64,000 nucleotides of DNA from NCBI RefSeq assembly GCF_020447315.1, contig NZ_JAJADQ010000006.1, positions 186,001 through 250,000 on the forward strand, given 5' to 3'. The notes under the pieces were generated by a model, which worked only from the letters and a program-made list of their open reading frames with translations, was not told where the DNA came from and made no database searches. This stretch comes from Hymenobacter nitidus (lineage in GTDB: Bacteria > Bacteroidota > Bacteroidia > Cytophagales > Hymenobacteraceae). Position 1 is the stretch's first letter. Each line of letters begins with the position of its first letter. A program made the translations under genes and the position numbers. This document shows positions 28,201 through 35,098 of this stretch, in pieces.

Positions 28201-28612
28201 GCGCCTGGAGCGAGTCGACGGTAATCAGCTTCTGGGCAGCAGCATCGGGCAGCAGCTTGTCGTAGGTGTAGTCGAGCACCAGCAGCGGTACCTGGCCGTT
28301 GGCAATCTTGCCGTTGATCTGCTCGCGCAACGCACTGAGGGTGGGCAGGTTGGTCTTGTTCAGCGAGGCCTGGTAGAACTCGGCGTACTGCTGCTCCCAG
28401 TTGGCGTAGCTGTTGGTCGCTTGGCCGTTGCCGGTAAACTGCTCGGGCTTGCTCACCGGTAGCGTCAGGTCGTAGAGCACCCCGGTCTTAATGCGGTTGC
28501 GGTCCAGCGTGCTCAGGCTGCTCTGCAGATCCTGCGACAAAGAGGTTGCTTCCTGCGCCCAGGAGGCCAGGCTAAGTCCCAGCAGGGACATAATCAATAA
28601 AGCTTTTTTCAT
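25262..28612 (-). CDS. T9SS-exported alpha/beta-hydrolase (lipase/esterase-like)
   Basis: The 1,116-residue protein has a signal peptide (MKKALLIMSLLGLSLASWA). A ~290-residue N-terminal region of unknown type precedes an alpha/beta-hydrolase domain at about 295-560. That domain has KPMVFVEGIDF, the nucleophile elbow VVMGASMGGQ (Ser429) and a YVSMDSPHRGANIP strand as in PGAP1-like and GPI-lipase-like hydrolases. At about 760-900 there are short repeats such as SVLRIKSGATLVVRAGS, which suggest a beta-helix stretch. The C-terminus (ISLYPNPSDNYLLVTS to ISIQH) is a T9SS type A signal. Ester cleavage at the cell surface or outside is inferred; the substrate is unknown. It is followed by a strong terminator. 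Confidence 0.78.
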   Translation of the reverse strand: MKKALLIMSLLGLSLASWAQEATSLSQDLQSSLSTLDRNRIKTGVLYDLTLPVSKPEQFTGNGQATNSYANWEQQYAEFYQASLNKTNLPTLSALREQINGKIANGQVPLLVLDYTYDKLLPDAAAQKLITVDSLQARVYDGPDLSRSPYTQGRIFASALPIETYTGSYELYIGPEFYFTNNATKPADLWVDTGAGTGWQQLQMGTAMPAVWNNPEVYSRGTDALTTTTDQQQVTVYSAGAYAVTAVRQARGASMLPDVALGLASSRSWGGYARSRAMGWVKWGAGNTTGKFRKPMVFVEGIDFERKRAGSKCDNYAPATTGPISLSSFQLASCGSGANALTGLGIFRNGEAGWNEMVDYNGEYKALEMLPALRTQLTQQGYDVVFLDFTDGADLIQNNAMVLVELLDYINNPNNRTADAQESVVMGASMGGQVARFALAWMEQQNICHNAKLYVSMDSPHRGANIPIGIQHMFDRLSDVWIGAGSARDVKEKLLRPAARQMLVYHFDDGAAMAYRNEWQAWQSSANSYPSLMRRVAVANGSKQATQQPGMWPGCELLSIDTSFNPALAITGQGYSYALPGASSRGNHNVVFRYQKPYSFNWHYKQVSASTPAYDTAPGSTYRTGGIARDESGIFNNGFESNTFMPTTSVLDVVASGPIGSANLNYNLSTNIPDPTVPNRAKYAFDAYFAPDVNEPHVQITNGTSSGQGNASYYSNNTAWILNELAQSNHALPQSLSTIYNFGNIYRHLLPSVQVNSGGELYINNGYLPVNGGTAATQAAPPVGNFEMYTSNCGTVVQLNSGGIFAVGVNSTYTASLNMATRSLLDLRSGGRVDVNAGSVLRIKSGATLVVRAGSVLNVYGQVIVESGAFLCVENQASIVVASGGQYTVNPGVTSSANPALNLGTLACGTSGPSCSSSSVVLTTTTSNATACAATYRFTASGSNIGTNYQWAIDGYPVPSYNGRTYVEVRLDAYTTEVTVDVSVSSSCSGVLPVTAHKYAMKFVNPKCGGMAREATTAQRISLYPNPSDNYLLVTSKDPARTAVTTEAEAAGAPGKAYDFQAFRVELYDGRGKQVNAQQTQQGELRLDTSKIPNGLYHIKVIQGDEVLQENISIQH

Positions 28613-28644
28613 AAAAATAAGTGGTAGAATAAAATGAGTAAAGG

Positions 28645-29286
28645 TTAAAATCGAATAGTTATGGATAAGGTATCTAAAGCCGTAACGCGCACCTGCTGAG
28701 CCCCATCCGTGCGCCGGCCGGTCGTATCCCGCACCGACCAGGCAATGTAGCGGGGCTCCCGGGCATCGATGCGGCGCACGTAGGTCTGGCTGGCCGGCGC
28801 GGCAAACTCATCGGCCGGCCCGGCATAGCCCGACACGGTCAGCCACACCCGGCTGCGGGGCGGCTCGTCGAGCAGGCGAATGCGCAGGTAGGCCGGGGCC
28901 TGCACGGGTAGGCGCAGGTTGGCAGCGGGCTGCCGGCGGCGCACCGTGGGGGCTTCCCCCCAGATGGTGTAGTACCCCGGCGGAGCCGTGGCCAGCAGCA
29001 GGTAGCTAGCCGCCGGATCAGGCAAAAATGCAAAAGAGAAGTTTCCCTCCGCATCCGCCGTGTGCGGTTCCGCTACGGCTGCGTACCCGCCAGCACCCAG
29101 GCCGCTCCCGCGTTGGGCATACGCCTGCACGGTCGCGCCGCCCAGGGCCTGCCCGGTATGCCGGTCGACGACCCGCCCTGATACGCGCAGCAGCTTGGCC
29201 GGAAAGAAAGGGAGTGTGCAGCCGCTCAGCAGCACCAGCCAGAATAGGCCGGACACGCCAATAAAGCGCCAAATAGCTAGTAGCAA
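28645..29286 (-). CDS. Carboxypeptidase-regulatory-like lipoprotein of unknown function
   Basis: The 213-residue product has a lipoprotein signal peptide (WLVLLSGC, Cys23). A CarboxypepD_reg-like Ig fold follows at about 34-110 (VSGRVVDRHTGQALGGATVQ; DAEGNFSFAFLPDP). The last 90 residues have no recognised domain. It lies 32 bases upstream of the T9SS hydrolase on the same strand, so the two are probably co-transcribed. A structural or accessory envelope role is inferred only from the anchor and fold. Confidence 0.7.
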   Translation of the reverse strand: MLLAIWRFIGVSGLFWLVLLSGCTLPFFPAKLLRVSGRVVDRHTGQALGGATVQAYAQRGSGLGAGGYAAVAEPHTADAEGNFSFAFLPDPAASYLLLATAPPGYYTIWGEAPTVRRRQPAANLRLPVQAPAYLRIRLLDEPPRSRVWLTVSGYAGPADEFAAPASQTYVRRIDAREPRYIAWSVRDTTGRRTDGAQQVRVTALDTLSITIRF

Positions 29287-29627
29287 GACAGATAAAACCG
29301 ATAAAGTATAGCCAATAACAGATCAGCCAGGCCCATTAGCCCGACAGCATAGCAGTAATGGTAGTAGCAGGAACAGGAAGTGTAGCGGCGTTAAAGAATA
29401 GTGACGATAGAGATTAAATAACGGAGGGTAAGCTAATGGTACAAACGCAAACGAATAGTAGATAACAAGGGGCTTAGCTATAGTGGCTTTCCCGAGCCCG
29501 GCGAGAATGCAGCCGCAAGGTAATAGGTATATTTATAATTCAAAATAAATTTTCCGACCCCTTGGCAAGTGGCAGCCTTCTTACCAGGAAGCTACCCGAA
29601 ACGGGTGGCCGGCCAACGGCTTCATTG
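29287..29627. other. Intergenic region, AT-rich, no feature recognised
   Basis: The 341 bases between the lipoprotein start and the M28 peptidase stop are AT-richer than the flanking genes. I see no hairpin terminator, RNA gene or convincing reading frame. It must hold the promoter for the lipoprotein-hydrolase pair. Confidence 0.5.
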
Positions 29628-31160
29628 CTAACGTTCCAGCTTGGCGCCGGGGTCGACCGTCACGCGCTGAGGGGTGTTGGACACGGCCCAGCCCGTGGCG
29701 TACATCCAGCGGGTCATGCGGGCCAGCTTGGTGATGTCGATGCGCGAGGCCTCGTCGCGGGGCGTGTGGTAGTCGGGGTGCAGCAGCGTGGTGAAGAACA
29801 AAGCCGGAATACCGGCCCGCACGTAGGGCACATGGTCACTGCGGAAATACCAGCCTTCCGGGTGCTTGGGGTCATCCCAGGAAGTGTCGATAACGAACTT
29901 GGCAAACTGCCGGTTGGCCTGCAACGCCATATCGACCAGGGCTGTGGAGTTGCGGTGCGGACCGGTGGAGCCCAGCAGCGCCGCCGAATCGGGGGCGTTG
30001 CGCCCGATCATATCCGCGTTCAGTACCGCTACAATCGACGTTTTGGGCACCGTGGGGTGCTGTGCATACCAGCGCGAGCCCAGCAGGCCCCGCTCCTCGG
30101 CCCCATGCCACACAAACAGCGCCGAGCGTTGGCCCGGCCGCTGCTTCCAGGCCCGCCCGATGGCCAGCACAGCCACGCTCACAGTAGCGTTGTCGTCGGC
30201 CCCGTTCCAGATGGAATCGCCGGCTACTGGGTCGCCGATACCGTCGTGGTCGTGGTGGCCGCTGAAGAGTACATTTTCCTGCCGCAGCGCTGCATCAGTG
30301 CCCGGCGCCCGGGCAATAACGTTGACCGACGGGTAAATAAAGGTATTCAGGTCGAGGTCGGCCTTCACCCGCGCCTTGCCGGTCTGGAGTGGGGCGCCGG
30401 CCGCCTGGCGCAGCAGCAGCACCGGCACGGTGGGCGCGGCCGTAGCCATGGCAGGCAGCTGGTACACGCCATCCTGGTAGCGGTGCCCCACAAAGCCCAG
30501 CTGCGGCTCGGCGGTGTTATCGGCTACCAACAGGATGCCGGCCACGCCCTGCCGGCGCAGCACCGCCGTCTGTTGGTTCAGGGCCGCCATAATATAGCGG
30601 AAGCCCCACAAACTCATTTTGGGCGCCGGCAACGGCCGGGGCGGCAGCAGCGTCATGGCCACCACTTTGCCCCGCAGGCTGGTTCGGGCGGTGTCGGCCA
30701 GGGCGCTAAGCCAGGTCACGGGCGCATCGAGGCGGGCTTCGATGGGGGCCGTCACCCAGGCCTGCTGCCACAAAGCCACCGGCTGCCCGTTGATCTGCAG
30801 GCGGGTGCTGGCAGCTACCGTGAGGCGGCGCAGCGGGTAAAACTGGAAGTAGGTACCGTCGTCGCCGGCCGGCTCCAGCCCGATCTGGCGGGCCCGCTCG
30901 GCCACCCACACGGCTGCCCGCAGCTCATCGGCGGTGCCGGCCCGCCGCCCGCGCAGACTGTCGCTGGCCAGCTCGAACAGGTCTTGGCGCAGCTCGTCTT
31001 CCCGGATGGCAGCAAAGGCGGGCGGGTCGGTGGGCGCCGCCGTGGCCGTGGTAGCAGAAGAAGCAGGCGGACGGGTGCAGCCCAGCAGGGTGGTGCCGAC
31101 TACGAAGAGTACGGTCAGAACCGGCCGTAGCGGTGCCGAAACGAGTAGGTGTTTTTTCAC
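29628..31160 (-). CDS. M28 family zinc aminopeptidase lipoprotein
   Basis: The 510-residue protein has a lipoprotein signal peptide (GTTLLGC, Cys28). A protease-associated insert occurs at about 140-255. The M28 domain's two-zinc ligands are all visible: His in SGHHDHDG, Asp in NGADDNATV, Glu-Glu in HGAEERGLLGS, Asp in LNADMIG and His in PDYHTPRDE. M28 enzymes remove N-terminal residues from peptides; this one should act in the periplasm or at the outer membrane. It appears monocistronic. A 30-base part of its coding sequence (30916-30945) recurs inverted at 31252-31281, upstream of the gene. Confidence 0.9.
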   Translation of the reverse strand: MKKHLLVSAPLRPVLTVLFVVGTTLLGCTRPPASSATTATAAPTDPPAFAAIREDELRQDLFELASDSLRGRRAGTADELRAAVWVAERARQIGLEPAGDDGTYFQFYPLRRLTVAASTRLQINGQPVALWQQAWVTAPIEARLDAPVTWLSALADTARTSLRGKVVAMTLLPPRPLPAPKMSLWGFRYIMAALNQQTAVLRRQGVAGILLVADNTAEPQLGFVGHRYQDGVYQLPAMATAAPTVPVLLLRQAAGAPLQTGKARVKADLDLNTFIYPSVNVIARAPGTDAALRQENVLFSGHHDHDGIGDPVAGDSIWNGADDNATVSVAVLAIGRAWKQRPGQRSALFVWHGAEERGLLGSRWYAQHPTVPKTSIVAVLNADMIGRNAPDSAALLGSTGPHRNSTALVDMALQANRQFAKFVIDTSWDDPKHPEGWYFRSDHVPYVRAGIPALFFTTLLHPDYHTPRDEASRIDITKLARMTRWMYATGWAVSNTPQRVTVDPGAKLER

Positions 31161-31281
31161 GGGAAGCAGATCAAAGCCAGCGGCAGCGGTGCCCGACAGG
31201 CTGGGAAGCTACTATACTTTTACGGTGGCACGAAAGTTTAGCCCACTGGCCGCGGGCCGGCACCGCCGATGAGCTGCGGGC
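30916..31281. repeat. 30-bp inverted repeat: M28 coding segment copied into the upstream intergenic region
   Basis: The bases at 31252-31281 (plus strand) equal the coding strand of the M28 gene at 30945-30916, coding for RAGTADELRA. Plus-strand translation near 31230-31290 reads ESLAHWPRAGTADELRAAAF, against DSLRGRRAGTADELRAAVW in the peptidase. The similarity extends a few bases beyond the perfect block, consistent with a decayed gene fragment or an inverted duplication. The rest of the 31161-31449 gap holds no recognised gene. Confidence 0.65.
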
Positions 31282-31438
31282 GGCCGCATTTCCGCGCCGC
31301 CGCACCGCCACGCCCGGGTGGGTTTGGGCCGGTGAATTACCTTGTTGTTTGGTGAACCTGAGAGCCCTTAGCCACCGCTTCTGCGCGGCAAATAGCTAGG
31401 AGCCTGAAGAATATATTATTTCACTAATAGTTGTTTCT

Positions 31439-31446
31439 TACTTTTG
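31439..31446 (+). promoter_or_regulatory. Candidate -7 element TACTTTTG directly before the kinase start
   Basis: TACTTTTG matches the TAnnTTTG consensus exactly and is separated from the ATG at 31450 by only TGC. No clear -33 TTG is seen at the usual distance. If used, the mRNA would be leaderless or nearly so. Confidence 0.45.
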
Positions 31447-31449
31447 TGC

Positions 31450-33534
31450 ATGCGGAAACTGCTTCCCGTACTATTATTAGGCTACTGTGTCTTCTTCGCC
31501 ACTTCACTCCGGGCCCAAAGTCCGCAGACGCGGGTGCTGCGGGCGGCACTGGCCCGGGCCACCGCCGATACCACGCGGGTGCTGCTGCTGGCCGATCTGA
31601 GTGCCACCTACCGCTACTCCCGCTTCGACTCGGTGCAATGGTATGCGCGGCAGGGCCTGGCGCTGGCCCGGCAGATTGGCTACACCAAAGGCGAGGGCCG
31701 CTGCCTCTCGCGCCTGGGCATTCTGATGAGTGAGCGGGGTAATCTGCCCCAGGCCCTGCGCATCGACTTGCAGGCCCTGCAGCTGCACGAAAGCAGCGGC
31801 GACCAGGAAGGCATGGCCCGCACCCTCAACCAGATCGGGCTGCTCTACCATTCACTGGAAGACTACCAGCCGGCCCTCTCCTATTACTTCCGGGCCCAAA
31901 AGCACTACGAAACCGCCAAAGTCGACGACGATTCCCAGCTAATCAGCGTGCTCACCAACCTGGGCGCCAGCTACGAAGGCCGGGGCCAGCTCGATTCGGC
32001 CGAGTACTTCCTGAACCAAGCTTACGCCCTGACGCGCAAGTCGCGGACGGTGCACCAAAGCTGCTGGGGCAACCCGCTGCCCTACGTGCTGCGCGAGTTG
32101 GGCTTGCTGCACGCCTCCCGCGGCCAGAGCGCCGAGGCCCTGGCGTATTACCGACGCAGCGCCCAGGCCGCGTTTCCGGAGCACGACCTGCGCAGTGCCT
32201 GCCGGGCCTATCAGTACATGGCCGAGCTGTTTCGCACCCAGCGCCAGACCGATTCGAGCGTGTACTACGCCCGCAAGTCGCTGGCGCTGGGCCAGGCGCT
32301 GCCCTTTGTGATTGGGGTGGTGCATACCAGCAAGCTGCTCACCAACGCCTTCCAGGCCCGGCAGCAAACCGACAGCACGCTAAAGTACATGCGCGTGATG
32401 GTGCAGGCCCAGGACAGCCTCTATAATCCGCACCGCATCAAGCAGGTCGATGCCATTGGCTTTGCTGAGCAGCAGCGCCTGCGCGAGCTGGAGCAGGAGC
32501 GGCTGCAGTACCAGGCCCGCACCCGCCTCTACATTCTGATTTTCGTGCTGGGCAGCCTCGCGCTGCTGGCGCTGCTGCTGTGGCGCAACAACCGCCAGCA
32601 GCAGCAGGCCAATGCCCGCCTTTCGGCCCTGAACCAGGAAATAACCCAGCAGAAGGAGGAAATCACCAGGCAGCGCGACAGTCTGGGCCGGATGCTGCAC
32701 GAGCTCAAAACCACGCAAAGCCAGCTGGTGATGCGCGAGAAGCTGGCCTCCCTGGGGGAGCTGATGGCCGGGGTAGCCCAGGAGATTCAAACGCCCGTCA
32801 GCAACGTGAAAAACCTGGCCGCCATCAGCGACGACCTAATTGACAAGCTGCGCGTAGACCTGCGGCGGCTCGGGCTGGAAACCGATGAGCTCGGCACGGC
32901 CTGGGACAACCTGCAGCTGCTCAGTGACTATCAGCGCAACATCGTGCGCTCCAGTCAGCGGGCCGCCTCCATTGTGAGCGGCATGCTGGAATACTCGCGC
33001 AACAGCCCCGGCCCTCGCCAGCTGACGGATGTAAACGCCTTCGTGGAAGACTACCTGCGCCTGACCTACCACGACCTGCGCTCCAAGAACCGCAGCTTCT
33101 CCGCAGCGCTGCTGCCCGCCCTCGACCCGGCCGTGGGCAACCTCTCCATCATCCGTCACGACCTGGGCCGGGTACTCATCAGCCTGTACACCAACGCTTT
33201 TCAGGCCGTGCAGCAGCGCCAGCAGACCAAGCAGGACGGCTACGTGCCCCAGGTGGCCGTCAGCACCCGGGCCGCCGCCGACCACATCGAAATCCGGGTG
33301 CGCGACAACGGCCCGGGGCTGACGCCCGAACAGCAGGCGCGGGTGTTCGAGCGGTTTGCGGCCCCGCGTGCCCCCGAGGAAAGCTCCGGCCTGGGCCTGG
33401 CCCTGAGCTACGACCTGATTACCAAAGGCCACGGCGGCACGCTCACGGTGGAAGCCCAGCCGGGTGAGTTCACCGAGTTCGTCATTACTCTGCCCCTGAA
33501 CCTGCCGCCGGAACCGGGCGCGCCGGCCGCTTAA
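31450..33534 (+). CDS. TPR-containing histidine kinase-like protein with Gln in place of the phospho-acceptor His
   Basis: From the ATG at 31450 the protein has 694 residues: signal peptide, TPR repeats (about 35-325), one membrane helix (LYILIFVLGSLALLALLLW, about 360-378), a coiled coil, then kinase-like domains. The dimerisation helix reads ELMAGVAQEIQTPVSNV, where family members normally have AHEIQ. The codon at 32779-32781 is CAG (Gln444), one base from CAC (His). The ATPase part keeps its N box (YTNAFQAV), G1 (VRDNGPGL) and G2 (SSGLGLALS). It may therefore bind ATP but not autophosphorylate in the standard way. A TTG six bases upstream is an unlikely start. Its stop overlaps the convergent GNAT gene by four bases. 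Confidence 0.88.
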   Translation: MRKLLPVLLLGYCVFFATSLRAQSPQTRVLRAALARATADTTRVLLLADLSATYRYSRFDSVQWYARQGLALARQIGYTKGEGRCLSRLGILMSERGNLPQALRIDLQALQLHESSGDQEGMARTLNQIGLLYHSLEDYQPALSYYFRAQKHYETAKVDDDSQLISVLTNLGASYEGRGQLDSAEYFLNQAYALTRKSRTVHQSCWGNPLPYVLRELGLLHASRGQSAEALAYYRRSAQAAFPEHDLRSACRAYQYMAELFRTQRQTDSSVYYARKSLALGQALPFVIGVVHTSKLLTNAFQARQQTDSTLKYMRVMVQAQDSLYNPHRIKQVDAIGFAEQQRLRELEQERLQYQARTRLYILIFVLGSLALLALLLWRNNRQQQQANARLSALNQEITQQKEEITRQRDSLGRMLHELKTTQSQLVMREKLASLGELMAGVAQEIQTPVSNVKNLAAISDDLIDKLRVDLRRLGLETDELGTAWDNLQLLSDYQRNIVRSSQRAASIVSGMLEYSRNSPGPRQLTDVNAFVEDYLRLTYHDLRSKNRSFSAALLPALDPAVGNLSIIRHDLGRVLISLYTNAFQAVQQRQQTKQDGYVPQVAVSTRAAADHIEIRVRDNGPGLTPEQQARVFERFAAPRAPEESSGLGLALSYDLITKGHGGTLTVEAQPGEFTEFVITLPLNLPPEPGAPAA

Positions 33535-34067
33535 GCACCGGCGGCGGGCAGCGGCTTTTCCAGCACCAGCAGCTCCAGGGGCTGGCGCGGAATTCCAAAC
33601 CGCGGGTTGTCGGGAAAGGGCACGGTTTCGCCGGTGCGCCGGTAGCCCTGCCGCTCGTACCAGGCCAGCAGCTCGTGCCGCACCGATATAACCGTGATTT
33701 TCATGCGGCTAGCCCCCTGCCGCTGCGCGTAGGCATCGGCGGCCTGCAGCAGAAACCGGCCGATGCCACCGCCCTGCTGCGTGGACCGCACCGAGAGCAT
33801 GCCCAGGTACATGGCGCCGGCCTGCCGCTGCAGATACACCGACCCGACCAGCACGCCGGCCTCCGTGCGGGCCATCAGCAGCGTCGCGCCGTCGGCCCGC
33901 AGCATTTCCTCCAACGATTCGGCGTCGATGCGGGGGCCGTCGAGCAGGTGGGCTTCGGTGGTCCAGCCCTGCTTCGAGCTTTCCCCGCGGTACACGCTGT
34001 TGACGAAGGAAGCCAGCTCGGCCACGTCGGTGGTTGCGGCGGGCGTAATGGTCAGAATCGGGTTCAT
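33531..34067 (-). CDS. GNAT family N-acetyltransferase
   Basis: The 178-residue cytoplasmic protein has the GNAT fold with the acetyl-CoA loop at about 95-115 (LGMLSVRSTQQGGGIGRFLL; the Q..GGIG loop replaces RGxGIG) and a C-terminal YERQGYRRTGETVPFP strand. The acceptor is unknown. Its stop codon lies in the palindrome TTAA (33531-33534) that also forms the stop of the convergent kinase gene. An exact TACTTTTG promoter element lies four bases before its ATG. It is divergent from the ABC importer genes, with a 65-base gap between. Confidence 0.85.
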   Translation of the reverse strand: MNPILTITPAATTDVAELASFVNSVYRGESSKQGWTTEAHLLDGPRIDAESLEEMLRADGATLLMARTEAGVLVGSVYLQRQAGAMYLGMLSVRSTQQGGGIGRFLLQAADAYAQRQGASRMKITVISVRHELLAWYERQGYRRTGETVPFPDNPRFGIPRQPLELLVLEKPLPAAGA

Positions 34068-34071
34068 AGCA

Positions 34072-34079
34072 CAAAAGTA
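34072..34079 (-). promoter_or_regulatory. Candidate -7 element TACTTTTG directly before the GNAT start
   Basis: The minus strand reads TACTTTTG, then TGCT, then ATG. It matches TAnnTTTG and is nearly identical in layout to the element at 31439, which implies a leaderless or very short-leader mRNA. Confidence 0.5.
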
Positions 34080-34132
34080 TACCTTGGCGGTTGTTGAGCT
34101 GACTTGTTCCGTTCCTCCCTTTCTCTGTCTAC

Positions 34133-35098
34133 ATGCCCGAATCTGTAACGCCGGCCATTCGCGTGGCGCACGCCCATAAGCGCTATGGGGCCCACGCGGT
34201 GGTGCAGGATGTGTCGTTTGCCCTGACGCCCGGCGAAACCCTGGTGCTGCTTGGGCCCAGCGGCTGCGGCAAAACCACCCTGCTCAAAATGCTCAACCGC
34301 CTCGTGGAGCCCGACGCGGGTACTATCGACATCAACGGGCGGGACGTGCAAACCCAGCGCCCCGAGGAGCTGCGGCGCGGCATCGGCTACGTTATTCAGC
34401 AAGTAGGCTTACTGCCACATTACACTGTGGCTGAGAATATTGCCGTGGTGCCGCGCCTGCTGGGCCAAGCCGGGGCCGCCGTGCAAGAGCGCACTACTGC
34501 CCTGCTCACGCGCCTGCATCTGCCGCCCGAGCGCTACGCCGGCCAGTATCCGCACCAGCTGAGCGGGGGGCAGCAGCAGCGCGTGGGGTTGGCCCGGGCC
34601 CTGGCCGCCGACCCGCCCATCGTATTGCTCGACGAGCCCTTCGGCGCCCTCGACCCCATTACGCGGGCCGGCATCCGGCGTGAGTTTCGGGAGCTGGAGG
34701 AGCTGCGCCGCAAAACCGTGGTACTCGTAACCCACGACGTGACCGAAGCCTTCGAGCTGGCCGACCGGATTCTGCTGCTCAACGCCGGGCAGGTACAGCA
34801 GCTGGGTACCCCGCGGGAGCTGCTGTTTCGGCCCGCCAACAACTTCGTGCGGGGGTTTTTCGCGGCCGAGCGGCTGGCCCTGCAGCTGCGCACCCTCACC
34901 CTGGCCGATCTGCAGCCCTTCTTAGCGGCGCCTGATCCAGCGGCTACCACTCTTTCGCCCGCCACGACGGTGCAGGAAGCCCTGGAAAACCTGACGCGGA
35001 CGGGTAGTGCTCAGGCCCGCTATTCATTTGATCTGGCCGAGCTGATGGCAGCTTTCGGACGAGCCTTGCAACAGGAGGAAGCCGCATGGAAACCATAA
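34133..35098 (+). CDS. ABC transporter ATP-binding protein, quaternary amine/osmolyte type
   Basis: The 321-residue ATPase has Walker A (LLGPSGCGKTTLLKML), a Q-loop (VIQQVGLLPHYTV), signature LSGGQQQRVGLARAL and Walker B (IVLLDEPFGALD). It belongs to the OpuCA/ProV-like group that drives uptake of glycine betaine, choline or carnitine. The C-terminal region beyond the ATPase (about 240-321) is short and lacks the full pair of CBS domains found in many OpuCA proteins. Its end overlaps the permease gene start by 13 bases, so the two are translationally coupled. Confidence 0.9.
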   Translation: MPESVTPAIRVAHAHKRYGAHAVVQDVSFALTPGETLVLLGPSGCGKTTLLKMLNRLVEPDAGTIDINGRDVQTQRPEELRRGIGYVIQQVGLLPHYTVAENIAVVPRLLGQAGAAVQERTTALLTRLHLPPERYAGQYPHQLSGGQQQRVGLARALAADPPIVLLDEPFGALDPITRAGIRREFRELEELRRKTVVLVTHDVTEAFELADRILLLNAGQVQQLGTPRELLFRPANNFVRGFFAAERLALQLRTLTLADLQPFLAAPDPAATTLSPATTVQEALENLTRTGSAQARYSFDLAELMAAFGRALQQEEAAWKP

